The notes under the pieces: model-generated
The model's database searches: none
The model's input: the letters and a program-made list of their open reading frames with translations, nothing else
Told to the model about the DNA's origin: nothing
NCBI GenBank assembly: GCA_015060695.1
Contig: SUYA01000007.1
Location: 1-64,000, forward strand
Direction: 5' to 3'
Origin: Mediterranea massiliensis
Lineage (GTDB): Bacteria > Bacteroidota > Bacteroidia > Bacteroidales > Bacteroidaceae
DNA: 64,000 nt
Shown: positions 45,003 to 54,492 of the stretch, one piece after another
Layout: every line of letters begins with the position of its first letter
Numbering within the stretch: position 1 is the first letter of the stretch
Translations under genes and position numbers: made by a program

Positions 45003-45764
45003 ATGACAAGAGAAGAAATCATACAATCAGGCACATTGGTTTACAAGAAACCAACCTTGATGAACGATAATCCCATGCACTATTGTCCGGGATGTAGCCA
45101 CGGCGTGGTTCATAAACTGATAGCCGAAGTCATTGAAGAGATGGGATTGGAAAACAAGGCTATAGGTGTATCTCCGGTAGGTTGCGCCGTATTTGCCTAC
45201 AATTACATAGATATTGATTGGGAAGAAGCTGCACACGGACGTGCTCCCGCATTAGCCACAGCCATTAAACGACTATGGCCCAGCCGCCTGGTATTTACCT
45301 ATCAGGGAGATGGCGATTTGGCTTGTATCGGTACTGCCGAAACCATCCATGCACTGAATCGTGGAGAAAATATCACTATCATTTTTATTAACAATGCTAT
45401 CTACGGTATGACCGGTGGACAAATGGCACCTACTACTTTGGTAGGACAAAAAACTGCCACATGCCCTTATGGTCGCGATACTCAACTACATGGTTATCCG
45501 TTGAAAATTGCCGACTTGGCTGCTCAATTAGAAGGAACTGCCTATGTCACTCGCCAAAGTGTACAATCTGTTGCAGCCATTCGAAAGGCAAAAAAAGCCA
45601 TTCGAAAGGCTTTCGAAAACTCTATGAATGGCAAGGGAAGTAACCTGGTTGAAATTGTATCAACTTGTAACTCTGGTTGGAAGCTGACGCCTGAAAAAGC
45701 AAACAAATGGATGGAAGAGAATATGTTCCCCTTCTATCCGTTGGGCGATTTAAAAGACAAGTAA
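45003..45764 (+). CDS. 2-oxoacid:ferredoxin oxidoreductase beta subunit (TPP-binding)
   Basis: The 253-residue TPP-binding subunit holds the GDG...N motif (TYQGDGDLACIGTAETIHAL, then INNAIYGMTGGQMAPTT). HYCPGCSHGVVHKLIAE near the start is also conserved. It follows the small membrane protein gene by 5 nt. Confidence 0.94.
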   Translation: MTREEIIQSGTLVYKKPTLMNDNPMHYCPGCSHGVVHKLIAEVIEEMGLENKAIGVSPVGCAVFAYNYIDIDWEEAAHGRAPALATAIKRLWPSRLVFTYQGDGDLACIGTAETIHALNRGENITIIFINNAIYGMTGGQMAPTTLVGQKTATCPYGRDTQLHGYPLKIADLAAQLEGTAYVTRQSVQSVAAIRKAKKAIRKAFENSMNGKGSNLVEIVSTCNSGWKLTPEKANKWMEENMFPFYPLGDLKDK

Positions 45765-45786
45765 TCATTTTGCACATTATATAATA

Positions 45787-46329
45787 ATGAAAGAAGAAAT
45801 CATTATAGCAGGATTCGGAGGACAAGGTGTTCTCTCTATGGGAAAGATTCTGGCTTATTCAGGCCTGATGGAAGACAAAGAAGTGAGTTGGATGCCGGCA
45901 TATGGTCCTGAACAACGTGGCGGTACCGCCAATGTTACAGTTATTGTAAGCGATGAGAAAATCTCTTCGCCCATTCTCAGTAAGTATGATGCGGCTATTA
46001 TTCTAAATCAGCCCTCGTTAGAAAAGTTTGAAAGCAAGGTTAAACCCGGTGGCGTACTTATCTACGACGGATATGGCATTATCAATCCTCCTACTCGTAA
46101 AGACATTAAGGTATATCGCATTGATGCCATGGATGCAGCCAATGAAATGAAGAATGCCAAGGCATTTAACATGATTGTATTAGGTGGATTACTGAAACTA
46201 AAACCGATGGTAACACTTGAAAGTGTTATTAAAGGATTGAAAAAGACATTACCCGAACGCCATCATCACCTCATTCCGATGAACGAAGAGGCAATTAAGA
46301 AAGGTATGGAACTGATTCAAGAGATGTAA
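45787..46329 (+). CDS. 2-oxoacid:ferredoxin oxidoreductase gamma subunit
   Basis: A 180-aa subunit of the POR/KOR gamma family: GFGGQGVLSMGKILAYSG, PAYGPEQRGGTANVTVIVSD and the C-terminal FNMIVLGGLLKLKP are characteristic. It is the last gene of the operon; a terminator follows. Confidence 0.95.
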   Translation: MKEEIIIAGFGGQGVLSMGKILAYSGLMEDKEVSWMPAYGPEQRGGTANVTVIVSDEKISSPILSKYDAAIILNQPSLEKFESKVKPGGVLIYDGYGIINPPTRKDIKVYRIDAMDAANEMKNAKAFNMIVLGGLLKLKPMVTLESVIKGLKKTLPERHHHLIPMNEEAIKKGMELIQEM

Positions 46330-46350
46330 AACATCATACTCAGTATAGTT

Positions 46351-46412
46351 AATTACGGCTCTTCCGACTTAGAATAATATCTATAATTCAATAACGGATG
46401 AGCCGTAATTGT
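46351..46412. terminator. Terminator between oxidoreductase operon and TonB receptor gene
   Basis: AATTACGGCTC (46351-46361) pairs with GAGCCGTAATT (46400-46410), with a long loop. It separates converging genes. Confidence 0.7.
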
Positions 46413-46427
46413 TTTCTTTTGTATCGT

Positions 46428-48323
46428 TCAGAAAGAAAGGCTTATACCACCCATAAAGGTTGTTTTCGGCATAGGATACCCCTTCATCACCTCATAATGC
46501 TGAGCCAAAATATTTTCTACTTTCACCCAAAACTTAGACCATTTGCACAACTGATAGGAAACATTAGCATTCCATAAAACAAAGTTTTCTGTCTCTTCCG
46601 GCTCAACCGATTTATAGAGTCCAGACACATACTGAACCCCTGATGAGAAGATCCATGATTTTTTGTTATAGGAAAGTCCGGCATACAATTTATGCGTTGG
46701 CGAACCAATTACCGGATACTTCATGTACAGATAACTATAATTAGCATCTATTGAAAAAGTGGGAGTAAAGCGATAGGTTGTTTGTAACTCCACTCCTTTG
46801 TTTTCAATCCTGCCGGTATTAAGATTTTTCATACGTCCATCTACCGGCACAGTTACAATCATATTATCTCCTTGTATGTAAAATAAGTTGATACCATATG
46901 ACAAGCGGCTCTCCCACAAACGTTGTGAAAATCCAAGTTCGTAGTTCCATAATGTTTCGGCTTTCAAATTGGGATTAGCTGCTCCCCACATGAACATTTC
47001 GCGGATGATGGGATGGCGAAAACCACGTGCTACACTAAGTTTTAATTCTGCTTTTCGCGGCAAATGAATGGAAGTTCCTACTTGCGGAATCCATTCTGTA
47101 CCTGATTGGGTATGATAATCCACGCGCAGAGCAGCATTGATTGTCAACCAATAGGCTATCTGTTGACGGAAGTCCAAATAGCCAGCCCATTCATCCTGTG
47201 TTTCATCGACTATTTCAGCCCGTTCACCTTTCTGCTTGCCTTCAACAAATTCATTCCAAGCTTTACCGCCAAAATGATACCAATCCATCCCTATAGTCAT
47301 CCGGTTTCCGGTAAAAAGTTGTAGGCTCTGATTCCAAGAAACGCCCATCATTTTATCACTGGAATTGAAACGAAAGTCCAAAGGGCTTTCTCCATCATTT
47401 GGATTATAACCATCGTTTATTTTATGTCGTCCCCAGTTATAAAAAAAGCTCAAAGCACCAGATGTAGTTTCATAACGATTTCTGATGGCTACAGAAGCCA
47501 TGCCGCGAGTAATGCGTTGGTCGGCATCTATCAAGGGAGCTGATAAAGAACCTGGTTGAGAGGCTTTGAAATGCATTAGATTCACATCGGCCGATGTGCT
47601 CCAATAGGGATTTAATTCATATCCTAATTTCAGATAACCGTTCAGTTGTTCAAATTCCATATCGGTACGATGCCCATCTGTACGGTTATATGAAGCAGAA
47701 ACTACACTCGAAAAATTTCCTTTCCGAAAGCGGTTGGTCGCTTCAGCCTGCAAGGTATTATACGAACCATATCCTACATTCACATCGGTATTCATTCCTT
47801 CTTGTATAGTTTTTCGGGTAACAATATTTATCACGCCACCCATGGCATTAGAGCCATAAAGTACAGAAGCCGGTCCTCGCAACACCTCAACACGCTCTGT
47901 CAGTACCGATTGATAAGCGTCTGAAATGGGATGTCCCATGAACCCCATGTATTGTGGATGTCCGTCTATCAACACCATCATGCGTGCCGTTCCTCCACTA
48001 AGGCCACGAATGCTCATACCGCCGGCTGCACCTCCCGATATGCCATAACCCATGATGCCACGCGAGGTTATAAACAATCCGGGAACCTGCTCTGTCAATA
48101 CCGGCAACAGAGATGGAGTGTGTGATTGGGTTATTTTTGTACGATTCAAGACGGATAATGTCATAGACAGGTGTCTCACATCAGTTTCATAGCGATTGCC
48201 CGTCACAACAATTTCATCCAATATAGTTTTATTTTCTACGTTTGTTGTATCGGTTTGTGCATTCAGCTGCAAGGTTTGAAACAGAAATGTAGCAACTACA
48301 CTACAGAGCCATTTTATTTTCAT
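46428..48323 (-). CDS. TonB-dependent receptor
   Basis: A 631-aa outer-membrane receptor for a scarce nutrient (vitamin B12, haem or siderophore cannot be separated). The signal peptide ends LQLNAQ. A TonB-box-like region ILDEIVVTGNR is followed by the plug (SLLPVLTEQVPGLFITSRG ... GNAMGGVINIVTRK) and a 22-strand barrel ending in MGGISLSF with the terminal Phe. The size is nearer to BtuB/CirA-type than to SusC. No SusD-like partner. A TATATTTG box (48380-48373, minus) is upstream. Confidence 0.92.
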   Translation of the reverse strand: MKIKWLCSVVATFLFQTLQLNAQTDTTNVENKTILDEIVVTGNRYETDVRHLSMTLSVLNRTKITQSHTPSLLPVLTEQVPGLFITSRGIMGYGISGGAAGGMSIRGLSGGTARMMVLIDGHPQYMGFMGHPISDAYQSVLTERVEVLRGPASVLYGSNAMGGVINIVTRKTIQEGMNTDVNVGYGSYNTLQAEATNRFRKGNFSSVVSASYNRTDGHRTDMEFEQLNGYLKLGYELNPYWSTSADVNLMHFKASQPGSLSAPLIDADQRITRGMASVAIRNRYETTSGALSFFYNWGRHKINDGYNPNDGESPLDFRFNSSDKMMGVSWNQSLQLFTGNRMTIGMDWYHFGGKAWNEFVEGKQKGERAEIVDETQDEWAGYLDFRQQIAYWLTINAALRVDYHTQSGTEWIPQVGTSIHLPRKAELKLSVARGFRHPIIREMFMWGAANPNLKAETLWNYELGFSQRLWESRLSYGINLFYIQGDNMIVTVPVDGRMKNLNTGRIENKGVELQTTYRFTPTFSIDANYSYLYMKYPVIGSPTHKLYAGLSYNKKSWIFSSGVQYVSGLYKSVEPEETENFVLWNANVSYQLCKWSKFWVKVENILAQHYEVMKGYPMPKTTFMGGISLSF

Positions 48324-48437
48324 ATTCAGTTATTGTTGTATAAGTCCATTTCATTGAGTGATTTTCAGGTTGCAAATATAAAGATTCTTTTAAATAATTC
48401 TCACATTAATCAAATAATATATAGATATACAGACTTT

Positions 48438-49061
48438 TCACTTTGCCACATACACCTTGTTGCTACCCAAGCCGGAAGTTCCAATGCCACTTTCGGGATT
48501 GCGACGAAATTCCTGCAACTCTACCGTGGCAGTAGTACGGCTCAACCCCGTTAGTTTTACATAGTCTGACACTCGCATTAAAGGATGCTCTTGAAGGTAT
48601 TTCCTAGCCAGTTCTAAACGCTCCTGCTTACTGTAGGGCGAACGGCACAAACGTCTCACTCCCCCACTCTCTAAATCACAATTCCAATCGGTTTGATTCA
48701 CCAACTGCTTGTCGGCTCTGAAGTTAATACCGTCCACACGGATGCTCTGCGCATTGCGCTTGGTTTCATCACCCTCCATGCTATCCATTTCCTTACCTTT
48801 CCTCAAACCCAGTGTAGGTTTGAAAGTGCCAATACCATCTAGTGTTACTGTATAACCCATTCCCATATAGTAAGCCAAGTCTTCAGCTACTTGAGAGAGT
48901 ACCAACTTCACCGTAGCCTTGCTGATACCGGCATGCAGGCTGGCCATTTTTTCAATAAACTCCTCCCCACCCAGGTTGCGGTAGGTCTTCATCCGATAGA
49001 ACGAGCGTTGCTCGCCTATTCCACGTAAGTCACTCATTTCTTGTTTAATATACTTTGCCAT
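48438..49061 (-). CDS. HU-like DNA-binding protein with winged-helix tail
   Basis: A 207-aa protein. Residues about 25-125 resemble the Bacteroidetes HU variant family (FIEKMASLHAGISKATVKLV, AEDLAYYMGMGYTVTLDGIG). The C-terminal part (SKQERLELARKYLQEHPLMR, VSDYVKLTGLSRTTATVEL) is a helix-turn-helix/winged domain, so both ends bind DNA. Role unknown. A -7-like box TATCTTTA (49126-49119, minus) lies upstream, between it and the palindrome array E. Confidence 0.78.
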   Translation of the reverse strand: MAKYIKQEMSDLRGIGEQRSFYRMKTYRNLGGEEFIEKMASLHAGISKATVKLVLSQVAEDLAYYMGMGYTVTLDGIGTFKPTLGLRKGKEMDSMEGDETKRNAQSIRVDGINFRADKQLVNQTDWNCDLESGGVRRLCRSPYSKQERLELARKYLQEHPLMRVSDYVKLTGLSRTTATVELQEFRRNPESGIGTSGLGSNKVYVAK

Positions 49062-49146
49062 AGTCTGTCTTTATTAAAAGTTTACTACTCACGATATAAA
49101 TAATCCTCTTCTGCAGAGTAAAGATAATAAATCTACGATTAAAATC

Positions 49147-49230
49147 CAAATCAGTGGCACGGTTTACATAAACCGAACCACAGTTTATTAAATCGGTGAC
49201 GTAGTTTTAGTAAACCGTGTCACTGATTTG
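49147..49230. repeat. Array of four 18-bp palindromic units (type E)
   Basis: Units begin at 49148, 49170, 49190 and 49212 (spacing 22, 20, 22). Each is a variant of AAACCGTGTCACTGATTT or its complement. The outermost arms form a 21-bp inverted repeat with one mismatch. It lies between divergent genes; its sequence is unrelated to the ACTACCTATAGGTAGT and GTTnCC types. Confidence 0.75.
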
Positions 49231-49245
49231 AGTTATCTTCATAGC

Positions 49246-49283
49246 AAAAACATCTTTTCTGCACCGAGAAGGTGTTTTTTTTA
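49246..49283 (+). terminator. Orphan terminator
   Basis: AAAAACATCTTTTC (49246-49259) pairs with GAGAAGGTGTTTTT (49265-49278) using G-U pairs, then TTT. No plus-strand gene ends here, so it may close a small transcript from the array region or serve antisense to the HU gene leader. Confidence 0.5.
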
Positions 49284-49423
49284 TTTTTATTCTCAAATTA
49301 ATAAAGCCTTGCCATTTTTACAAACGGCAGGCTTCAGTACAAATATATTGCTTTATGTTGAGCATCAAAATTTCATAAGATTAATTACTGTTTAGGAACA
49401 AAAGCTAAAAACAAAGTTTTTAC

Positions 49424-49454
49424 TTTGTGCTTCGCTTACTTTACACTATCTTTG
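49424..49454 (+). promoter_or_regulatory. Promoter of putative porin gene
   Basis: TTTG (49424-49427), 19 bp, TATCTTTG (49447-49454): exact consensus. Predicted start near 49461, two bases before the ATG at 49463. Confidence 0.75.
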
Positions 49455-49462
49455 CCCCAATT

Positions 49463-51544
49463 ATGAAAAGAATAGCACTGACATATATCATATTGTCCAT
49501 TGTTGGAGTACTGAATCTGTATGCACAACAGACGCTGCAAATGAATAATCGTGGAGGCGGATTGGGTAACAATGGGCTTGACCAATTCGGCAATCAGATT
49601 GATCCCAATCGGCAACCGGACAAATTGGATAACGACTCGGTAGAGATACAGAGTCTGGCTCCCAGGCTGTATATGTGGAAACTGAACGAACGGTTGGGAG
49701 AGCGCACCATTGTACCCGTTGACACAGCAAGCCTCAACTTTCAGAATACAAATTTAGTAGAGGGAATGTATGGCAGTTATAACTACTTAGGTAACTTGGG
49801 GTCACCGCGCCAGTCGCGCATCTTCTTTGAACGAGACGATAAGGCACCAACCATCTTCCTTGACCCCTTCTCCAGTTTCTACCGTCGTCCCGATCAGGTA
49901 GTATTTACTAACAGTAACATCCCTTACACCAACCTGACCTATTACAAAGCCGGAAATAAAATAAACGGTGAAGAACGGTTCAAGTCTTACTTCTCAGTCA
50001 ATGTAAACAAACGCTTGGCCTTTGGCTTCAACTTCGATTACCTCTATGGTCGTGGGTATTATGCCAACCAATCGACTGCATACTTTAACGGAGGAGTATT
50101 TGCCAGCTATATCGGCCGGCAATATCAGATGCAAGCCGTCTATAATAACTTCTTCATAAAGACAAATGAAAACGGTGGTATAGCCAACGACGGATACATT
50201 ACCCGCCCCGACACATTGGCCGAAGGAAAAAAGGAATATGAATCTACCAATATTCCGGTAAACATGGAGCAGACCACCAACCGCAACAAGAATTTCTATG
50301 TTTATCTGACACACCGCTATCGTTTAGGATTCGATAGGCTAACAGAACAGATAGACACGCTGACAAATGATACCCTTATAACCGAAGAATTTGTACCGGT
50401 AACCAGCTTCATACACACCTTGAAAGTGGAACGTAGCCGCCGCAAATTTAGTGGACGCAACGAAACCGCCGACATGTATGAGAACACCTACATCAACAAA
50501 GACAAATTGGGAAGTCGCGACACCACAACCGCCTTCAGCATCAAGAACACCTTCGGTATAGCTCTTCTGGAAGGCTTCAATAAATATGCCAAAGCCGGAT
50601 TGACCGCCTACGTCACACACAAATATAGCCGCTACGATCTGATGGATTCGCTATTGCTAAACCGCAACGATTCACTAAATCCTACCCGCTATAGCGAACA
50701 AGAAATTTGGGTGGGTGGCGAATTGGCCAAACGACAAGGCAAATTCCTGCACTACAACGTTAACGGAGAGGTAGGAATCTTAGACAAAGCCATCGGACAA
50801 TTCCGCTTACATGGTGATATGGACATGAACTTCCGTTTAGGTAAAGATACGCTCAACTTCTACCTACGCGGCCACATCACTAACCTGCTGCCCTCTTTCT
50901 ACATGCGCCACTATCACTCCAATCACTTTTGGTGGGACAACGATAACATGGAGAAAGAATTCCGCACTCGCATAGAAGGAGAAGTGAACATCGAACGATG
51001 GAAAACCAACCTAATAGCCGGAGTAGAAAACATAAAGAACTATACCTACTTCAACCAACGAGCAATACCCGAACAATATGACGGCAATATCCAAATATTA
51101 ACCGCCCAATTACAACAAAACTTCAAGTTAGGAATCTTACACCTCGACAACCGAGTGACTTGGCAAAAGTCGAGTAACGAAACCATACTTCCACTCCCAC
51201 AACTATCCACCTACCATAATCTCTATATTTTGACAAAGATTGCCAAAAAAGTATTAACGGTACAATTGGGAGCCGAAGCTACCTTCTTTACCAAATATCA
51301 TGCCCCGGCATATACTCCCGCCGTTCAACAATTTCATCTACAACCCGAAGACGACCAAGTAGAAATTGGTGGCTACCCGGTAGTAAATGCTTACTGCAAT
51401 TTGCACCTGAAACGAACACGCATCTTTGTAATGATGTATCACATTAATGCCGGCATGGGAAAGCGCAACTACTTTACCGTCCCTCACTATCCGCTCAATC
51501 CTCGCTTGCTAAAAATTGGAGTTTCATGGAATTTCTATGACTAA
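49463..51544 (+). CDS. Putative porin, Porin_10 family (PF14121-like)
   Basis: A 693-residue outer-membrane beta-barrel. Signal peptide MKRIALTYIILSIVGVLNLY, then a low-complexity NNRGGGLGNNG segment and many amphipathic strands with Tyr/Asn-rich turns. The barrel pattern and ending (LKIGVSWNFYD) fit the Porin_10-type proteins of Bacteroidetes. The start at 49463 follows from the promoter; an earlier in-frame start at 49427 lies inside it, so the mRNA may be nearly leaderless. The substrate-binding protein gene overlaps its stop by 8 nt. Confidence 0.82.
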   Translation: MKRIALTYIILSIVGVLNLYAQQTLQMNNRGGGLGNNGLDQFGNQIDPNRQPDKLDNDSVEIQSLAPRLYMWKLNERLGERTIVPVDTASLNFQNTNLVEGMYGSYNYLGNLGSPRQSRIFFERDDKAPTIFLDPFSSFYRRPDQVVFTNSNIPYTNLTYYKAGNKINGEERFKSYFSVNVNKRLAFGFNFDYLYGRGYYANQSTAYFNGGVFASYIGRQYQMQAVYNNFFIKTNENGGIANDGYITRPDTLAEGKKEYESTNIPVNMEQTTNRNKNFYVYLTHRYRLGFDRLTEQIDTLTNDTLITEEFVPVTSFIHTLKVERSRRKFSGRNETADMYENTYINKDKLGSRDTTTAFSIKNTFGIALLEGFNKYAKAGLTAYVTHKYSRYDLMDSLLLNRNDSLNPTRYSEQEIWVGGELAKRQGKFLHYNVNGEVGILDKAIGQFRLHGDMDMNFRLGKDTLNFYLRGHITNLLPSFYMRHYHSNHFWWDNDNMEKEFRTRIEGEVNIERWKTNLIAGVENIKNYTYFNQRAIPEQYDGNIQILTAQLQQNFKLGILHLDNRVTWQKSSNETILPLPQLSTYHNLYILTKIAKKVLTVQLGAEATFFTKYHAPAYTPAVQQFHLQPEDDQVEIGGYPVVNAYCNLHLKRTRIFVMMYHINAGMGKRNYFTVPHYPLNPRLLKIGVSWNFYD

Positions 51545-52370
51545 AATTCACCCTATGATAATAAAGAAACTACTAAAATATTCCATATTGGCTATCATAG
51601 CCGTTTCGATAGCTACCCTATTGAAACCCAAAACAGAATCCCCCTCTAGTACCCCTCGCGACTATGCAGAAATAGCCCAATCAGGAGTATTAAGAGCCAC
51701 TACAGAGTACAACACCCTCAGCCTCTATGTTGACAAAGATACGTTATCAGGATTTTACTATGAGATACTGAAAGCATTTGCAAAAGAACACGACCTAAAA
51801 TTGGAGATAAATCCAGAAATGAGCTTTAAAAAACGCATGGAAGGATTAGCCAACGGAGATTACGACTTGATAGCCTATGGATTACAAGCTACAAGCTTAC
51901 TTAAAGATTCTTTATTACTAACTACACCTATCACCCTAAGCAAGCATGTTTTGGTGCAACGAGAGCCTACCTCTATAGACGATAGTACTTACATAAAAAG
52001 TCAATTAGAACTAGCCGGAAAAACAGTACACGTAGTAAAAGGGTCACCTGCCATTCTACGTATTCACAACCTTTCTAACGAAATAGGTGATACTATCTAC
52101 ATCAAAGAGATTGAGAAATATGGTAGCGAACAACTGATGGAAATGGTTGCACACGGCGACATTGACTATGCCATTTGTGAAGAAAACATCGCTCGAATCT
52201 TATGCGACAGCCTTCCACAAATTGACATACATACTGCCATTAGTTTTACACAATTCTATTCATGGGGAGTCAGCAAGCAATCCCCCCATTTACTAGATAC
52301 ACTGAATAATTGGCTTGAAACCTTCAAAAAGAAAGATGCCTATAAAGCATTGGTAAAGAAGTACTACTAA
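51537..52370 (+). CDS. Periplasmic solute-binding protein, family 3 / MltF-N-like
   Basis: A 277-aa protein with an N-terminal membrane helix or signal (LLKYSILAIIAVSIATLL) and a type 2 periplasmic-binding fold: SGVLRATTEYNTLSLYVD, LANGDYDLIAYGLQAT, GKTVHVVKGSPAILRIHN and MVAHGDIDYAICEENIAR. This resembles the N-terminal module of MltF but without the lytic transglycosylase part. Ligand unknown. The start at 51537 overlaps the porin stop; the ATG at 51555 is an alternative. Confidence 0.8.
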   Translation: MTKIHPMIIKKLLKYSILAIIAVSIATLLKPKTESPSSTPRDYAEIAQSGVLRATTEYNTLSLYVDKDTLSGFYYEILKAFAKEHDLKLEINPEMSFKKRMEGLANGDYDLIAYGLQATSLLKDSLLLTTPITLSKHVLVQREPTSIDDSTYIKSQLELAGKTVHVVKGSPAILRIHNLSNEIGDTIYIKEIEKYGSEQLMEMVAHGDIDYAICEENIARILCDSLPQIDIHTAISFTQFYSWGVSKQSPHLLDTLNNWLETFKKKDAYKALVKKYY

Positions 52371-52397
52371 AAACACCACTTTTTGTTTCTATAAACG

Positions 52398-54314
52398 CTA
52401 CAAACTTTCTACTTCAGCTATCCACATAGCCGAAGAGGCATCGCTTGGCATACACCAACCGCCACGTGGACTGATAGAAACCGAACCAATCTTAGGTCCA
52501 TCGGGCAGGCATGAACGTTTGAATTGTTGATTAAAGAAACGACGGAAGAAATTTTGCATCCATTTCTTAATGACATCATCATCGTATATCCCGCAGAATG
52601 CATGTTTTGCCAAGAAATAAATCTTTGACGGGCGATAAGCATGACGCAAAAAATAATAAAGGAAGAAATCGTGTAATTCATAAGGTCCTACCAAATCTTC
52701 AGTGACCTGTTTGATATTGCCATTTTCATCTGCAGGTATCAATTCCGGGCTGATAGGAGTATCAACTATATCCAACAAAGTTGCACGCGCCATACCTTCC
52801 ATTTCATTTTCGGCCACCCATTTTACTAAATACCTTACTAAAGTTTTGGGTACTCCTGCATTTACACCATACATAGACATATGATCGCCATTGTAAGTAG
52901 CCCATCCTAAAGCCAATTCCGATAAATCACCGGTACCAATTACCATTCCCCAAGTTTGATTGGCAATATCCATTAATATCTGAGTACGCTCACGAGCTTG
53001 CGAGTTTTCATATACAACATCATGTACATTCGGATTATGGCCAATGTCTTTGAAATGTTGCAAACAAGCCTCTTTAATACTTATTTCACGCACAGTTATA
53101 TCCAATTCTTTCATCAAATTAAGAGCATTAGTATAAGTGCGGTCTGTTGTACCAAATCCTGGCATTGTAACACCGATTATACCTTTACGCGACCAGCCCA
53201 ATTTATCAAAAGTTTTGGCACATACCAATAATGCCAACGTTGAATCAAGTCCTCCGGAAATACCAATTACCGCCGTTTTAGATTGAGTATGCAACAATCG
53301 TTGAGCCAATCCTAAAATTTGAGTAGAAAATACTTCTTCACACCGCTCATTTAAAAAAGAATTTTCTGGCACAAAAGGAAGTGCTGAATAAGAACGAGTC
53401 AACTTCATTTTTTTAGAAACCACCTGATGGGCAGGAATTATTCGACAAAGGAAGTCACTGTTCGATGGAGTATATAATGAATTATGGCGGCGTCCTATAC
53501 GCAAACTTTCCACATCAATTTCACTAATAATCAACTGTTTCTCAAGAGAAAATCGCTTACCTTCAGCCAACAAATTTCCATTCTCATAAATAAATCCGTC
53601 ACCAGCAAAAACCATATCGGTGGTTGACTCACCAAATCCGCATGAACTATATACATAGCCGGCTATGCAACGAGCCGATTGCTGTGCCATCAAAGAACGT
53701 AAATATTGGTGCTTTCCTAAAGATTCGCTATCAGCTGAAAGATTAAATATCAAATCAGCTCCATGCAACGTCAACAATGAGCTAGGAGGTATAGGTGCCC
53801 ACAAATCTTCAGCAATCTCTATACCAAACAAAGCTCCGGGAATACTAAAAAGTAAATTATTACCTATTTGTACAGATTTACCACAAATCTCAACCTCACC
53901 AACACATAAATCATTGGCAGATGTAAACCAACGTTTTTCTGCAAATTCTTGATGAGAAGGTATGAATGTTTTAGGAACAACCCCCAAAATATCTCCTTTT
54001 TGTATCACTACAGCTACATTCAGCAACATATTTGAATATAGTAATGGCATGCCGACAATAGAAATAACATCCAACTGTCTTGTATTGAATAAAAGTTCGT
54101 TTAATTCTTTTTCAGCCATTGCCAGAAGTTGTTGCTGACCAAACAAGTCACCACAAGTATATCCTGTAACAGAGAATTCAGGAAATACAGCAATTTGCAC
54201 ACCTTCCTTCTCAGCCATATACATAAGTTTTTCTATCTCTTGTACATTAAACTTGCAATCAGCCACCTTAACATGAGGTATTGCCGCCGCCACTTTTACA
54301 AATCCGTAGTTCAT
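52398..54314 (-). CDS. nadE: Glutamine-dependent NAD+ synthetase, glutaminase nucleophile missing
   Basis: A 638-aa protein with an N-terminal nitrilase/glutaminase domain (1 to about 290) and a C-terminal ATP-dependent NAD synthetase domain (PP-loop SGGLDSTLALLV). It converts deamido-NAD to NAD+. The nitrilase triad should be Glu-Lys-Cys: Glu46 (FPEF) and Lys115 (VPKTF) are present, but the usual EICEDLW reads EIAEDLW, with Ala168 (codon GCT, 53811-53813 complement). So the glutaminase is predicted inactive and NH3 would be used directly. The rest of the synthetase domain appears intact (TGDLSELALGWATYNGDHMS). A TATCTTTG box lies upstream (54352-54345, minus). Confidence 0.9.
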   Translation of the reverse strand: MNYGFVKVAAAIPHVKVADCKFNVQEIEKLMYMAEKEGVQIAVFPEFSVTGYTCGDLFGQQQLLAMAEKELNELLFNTRQLDVISIVGMPLLYSNMLLNVAVVIQKGDILGVVPKTFIPSHQEFAEKRWFTSANDLCVGEVEICGKSVQIGNNLLFSIPGALFGIEIAEDLWAPIPPSSLLTLHGADLIFNLSADSESLGKHQYLRSLMAQQSARCIAGYVYSSCGFGESTTDMVFAGDGFIYENGNLLAEGKRFSLEKQLIISEIDVESLRIGRRHNSLYTPSNSDFLCRIIPAHQVVSKKMKLTRSYSALPFVPENSFLNERCEEVFSTQILGLAQRLLHTQSKTAVIGISGGLDSTLALLVCAKTFDKLGWSRKGIIGVTMPGFGTTDRTYTNALNLMKELDITVREISIKEACLQHFKDIGHNPNVHDVVYENSQARERTQILMDIANQTWGMVIGTGDLSELALGWATYNGDHMSMYGVNAGVPKTLVRYLVKWVAENEMEGMARATLLDIVDTPISPELIPADENGNIKQVTEDLVGPYELHDFFLYYFLRHAYRPSKIYFLAKHAFCGIYDDDVIKKWMQNFFRRFFNQQFKRSCLPDGPKIGSVSISPRGGWCMPSDASSAMWIAEVESL

Positions 54315-54392
54315 ATCTCCATGAAATTATATGAAATGATAGTACAAAGATAGAGTAAAGTTTCTAATCTTGATAAAAACATCGACTTTTCT

Positions 54393-54423
54393 TTTGGCTG
54401 TATCATAAAAAAGAGTAATTTTG
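54393..54423 (+). promoter_or_regulatory. Promoter of rubrerythrin gene
   Basis: TTTG (54393-54396), 19 bp, TAATTTTG (54416-54423); 69 nt before the ATG. Confidence 0.7.
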
Positions 54424-54492
54424 TACAATGTCAGTAATATGACAATATATACCCTATTATTATAGATTATTCAATTAAAAAACAAAAAAGTT

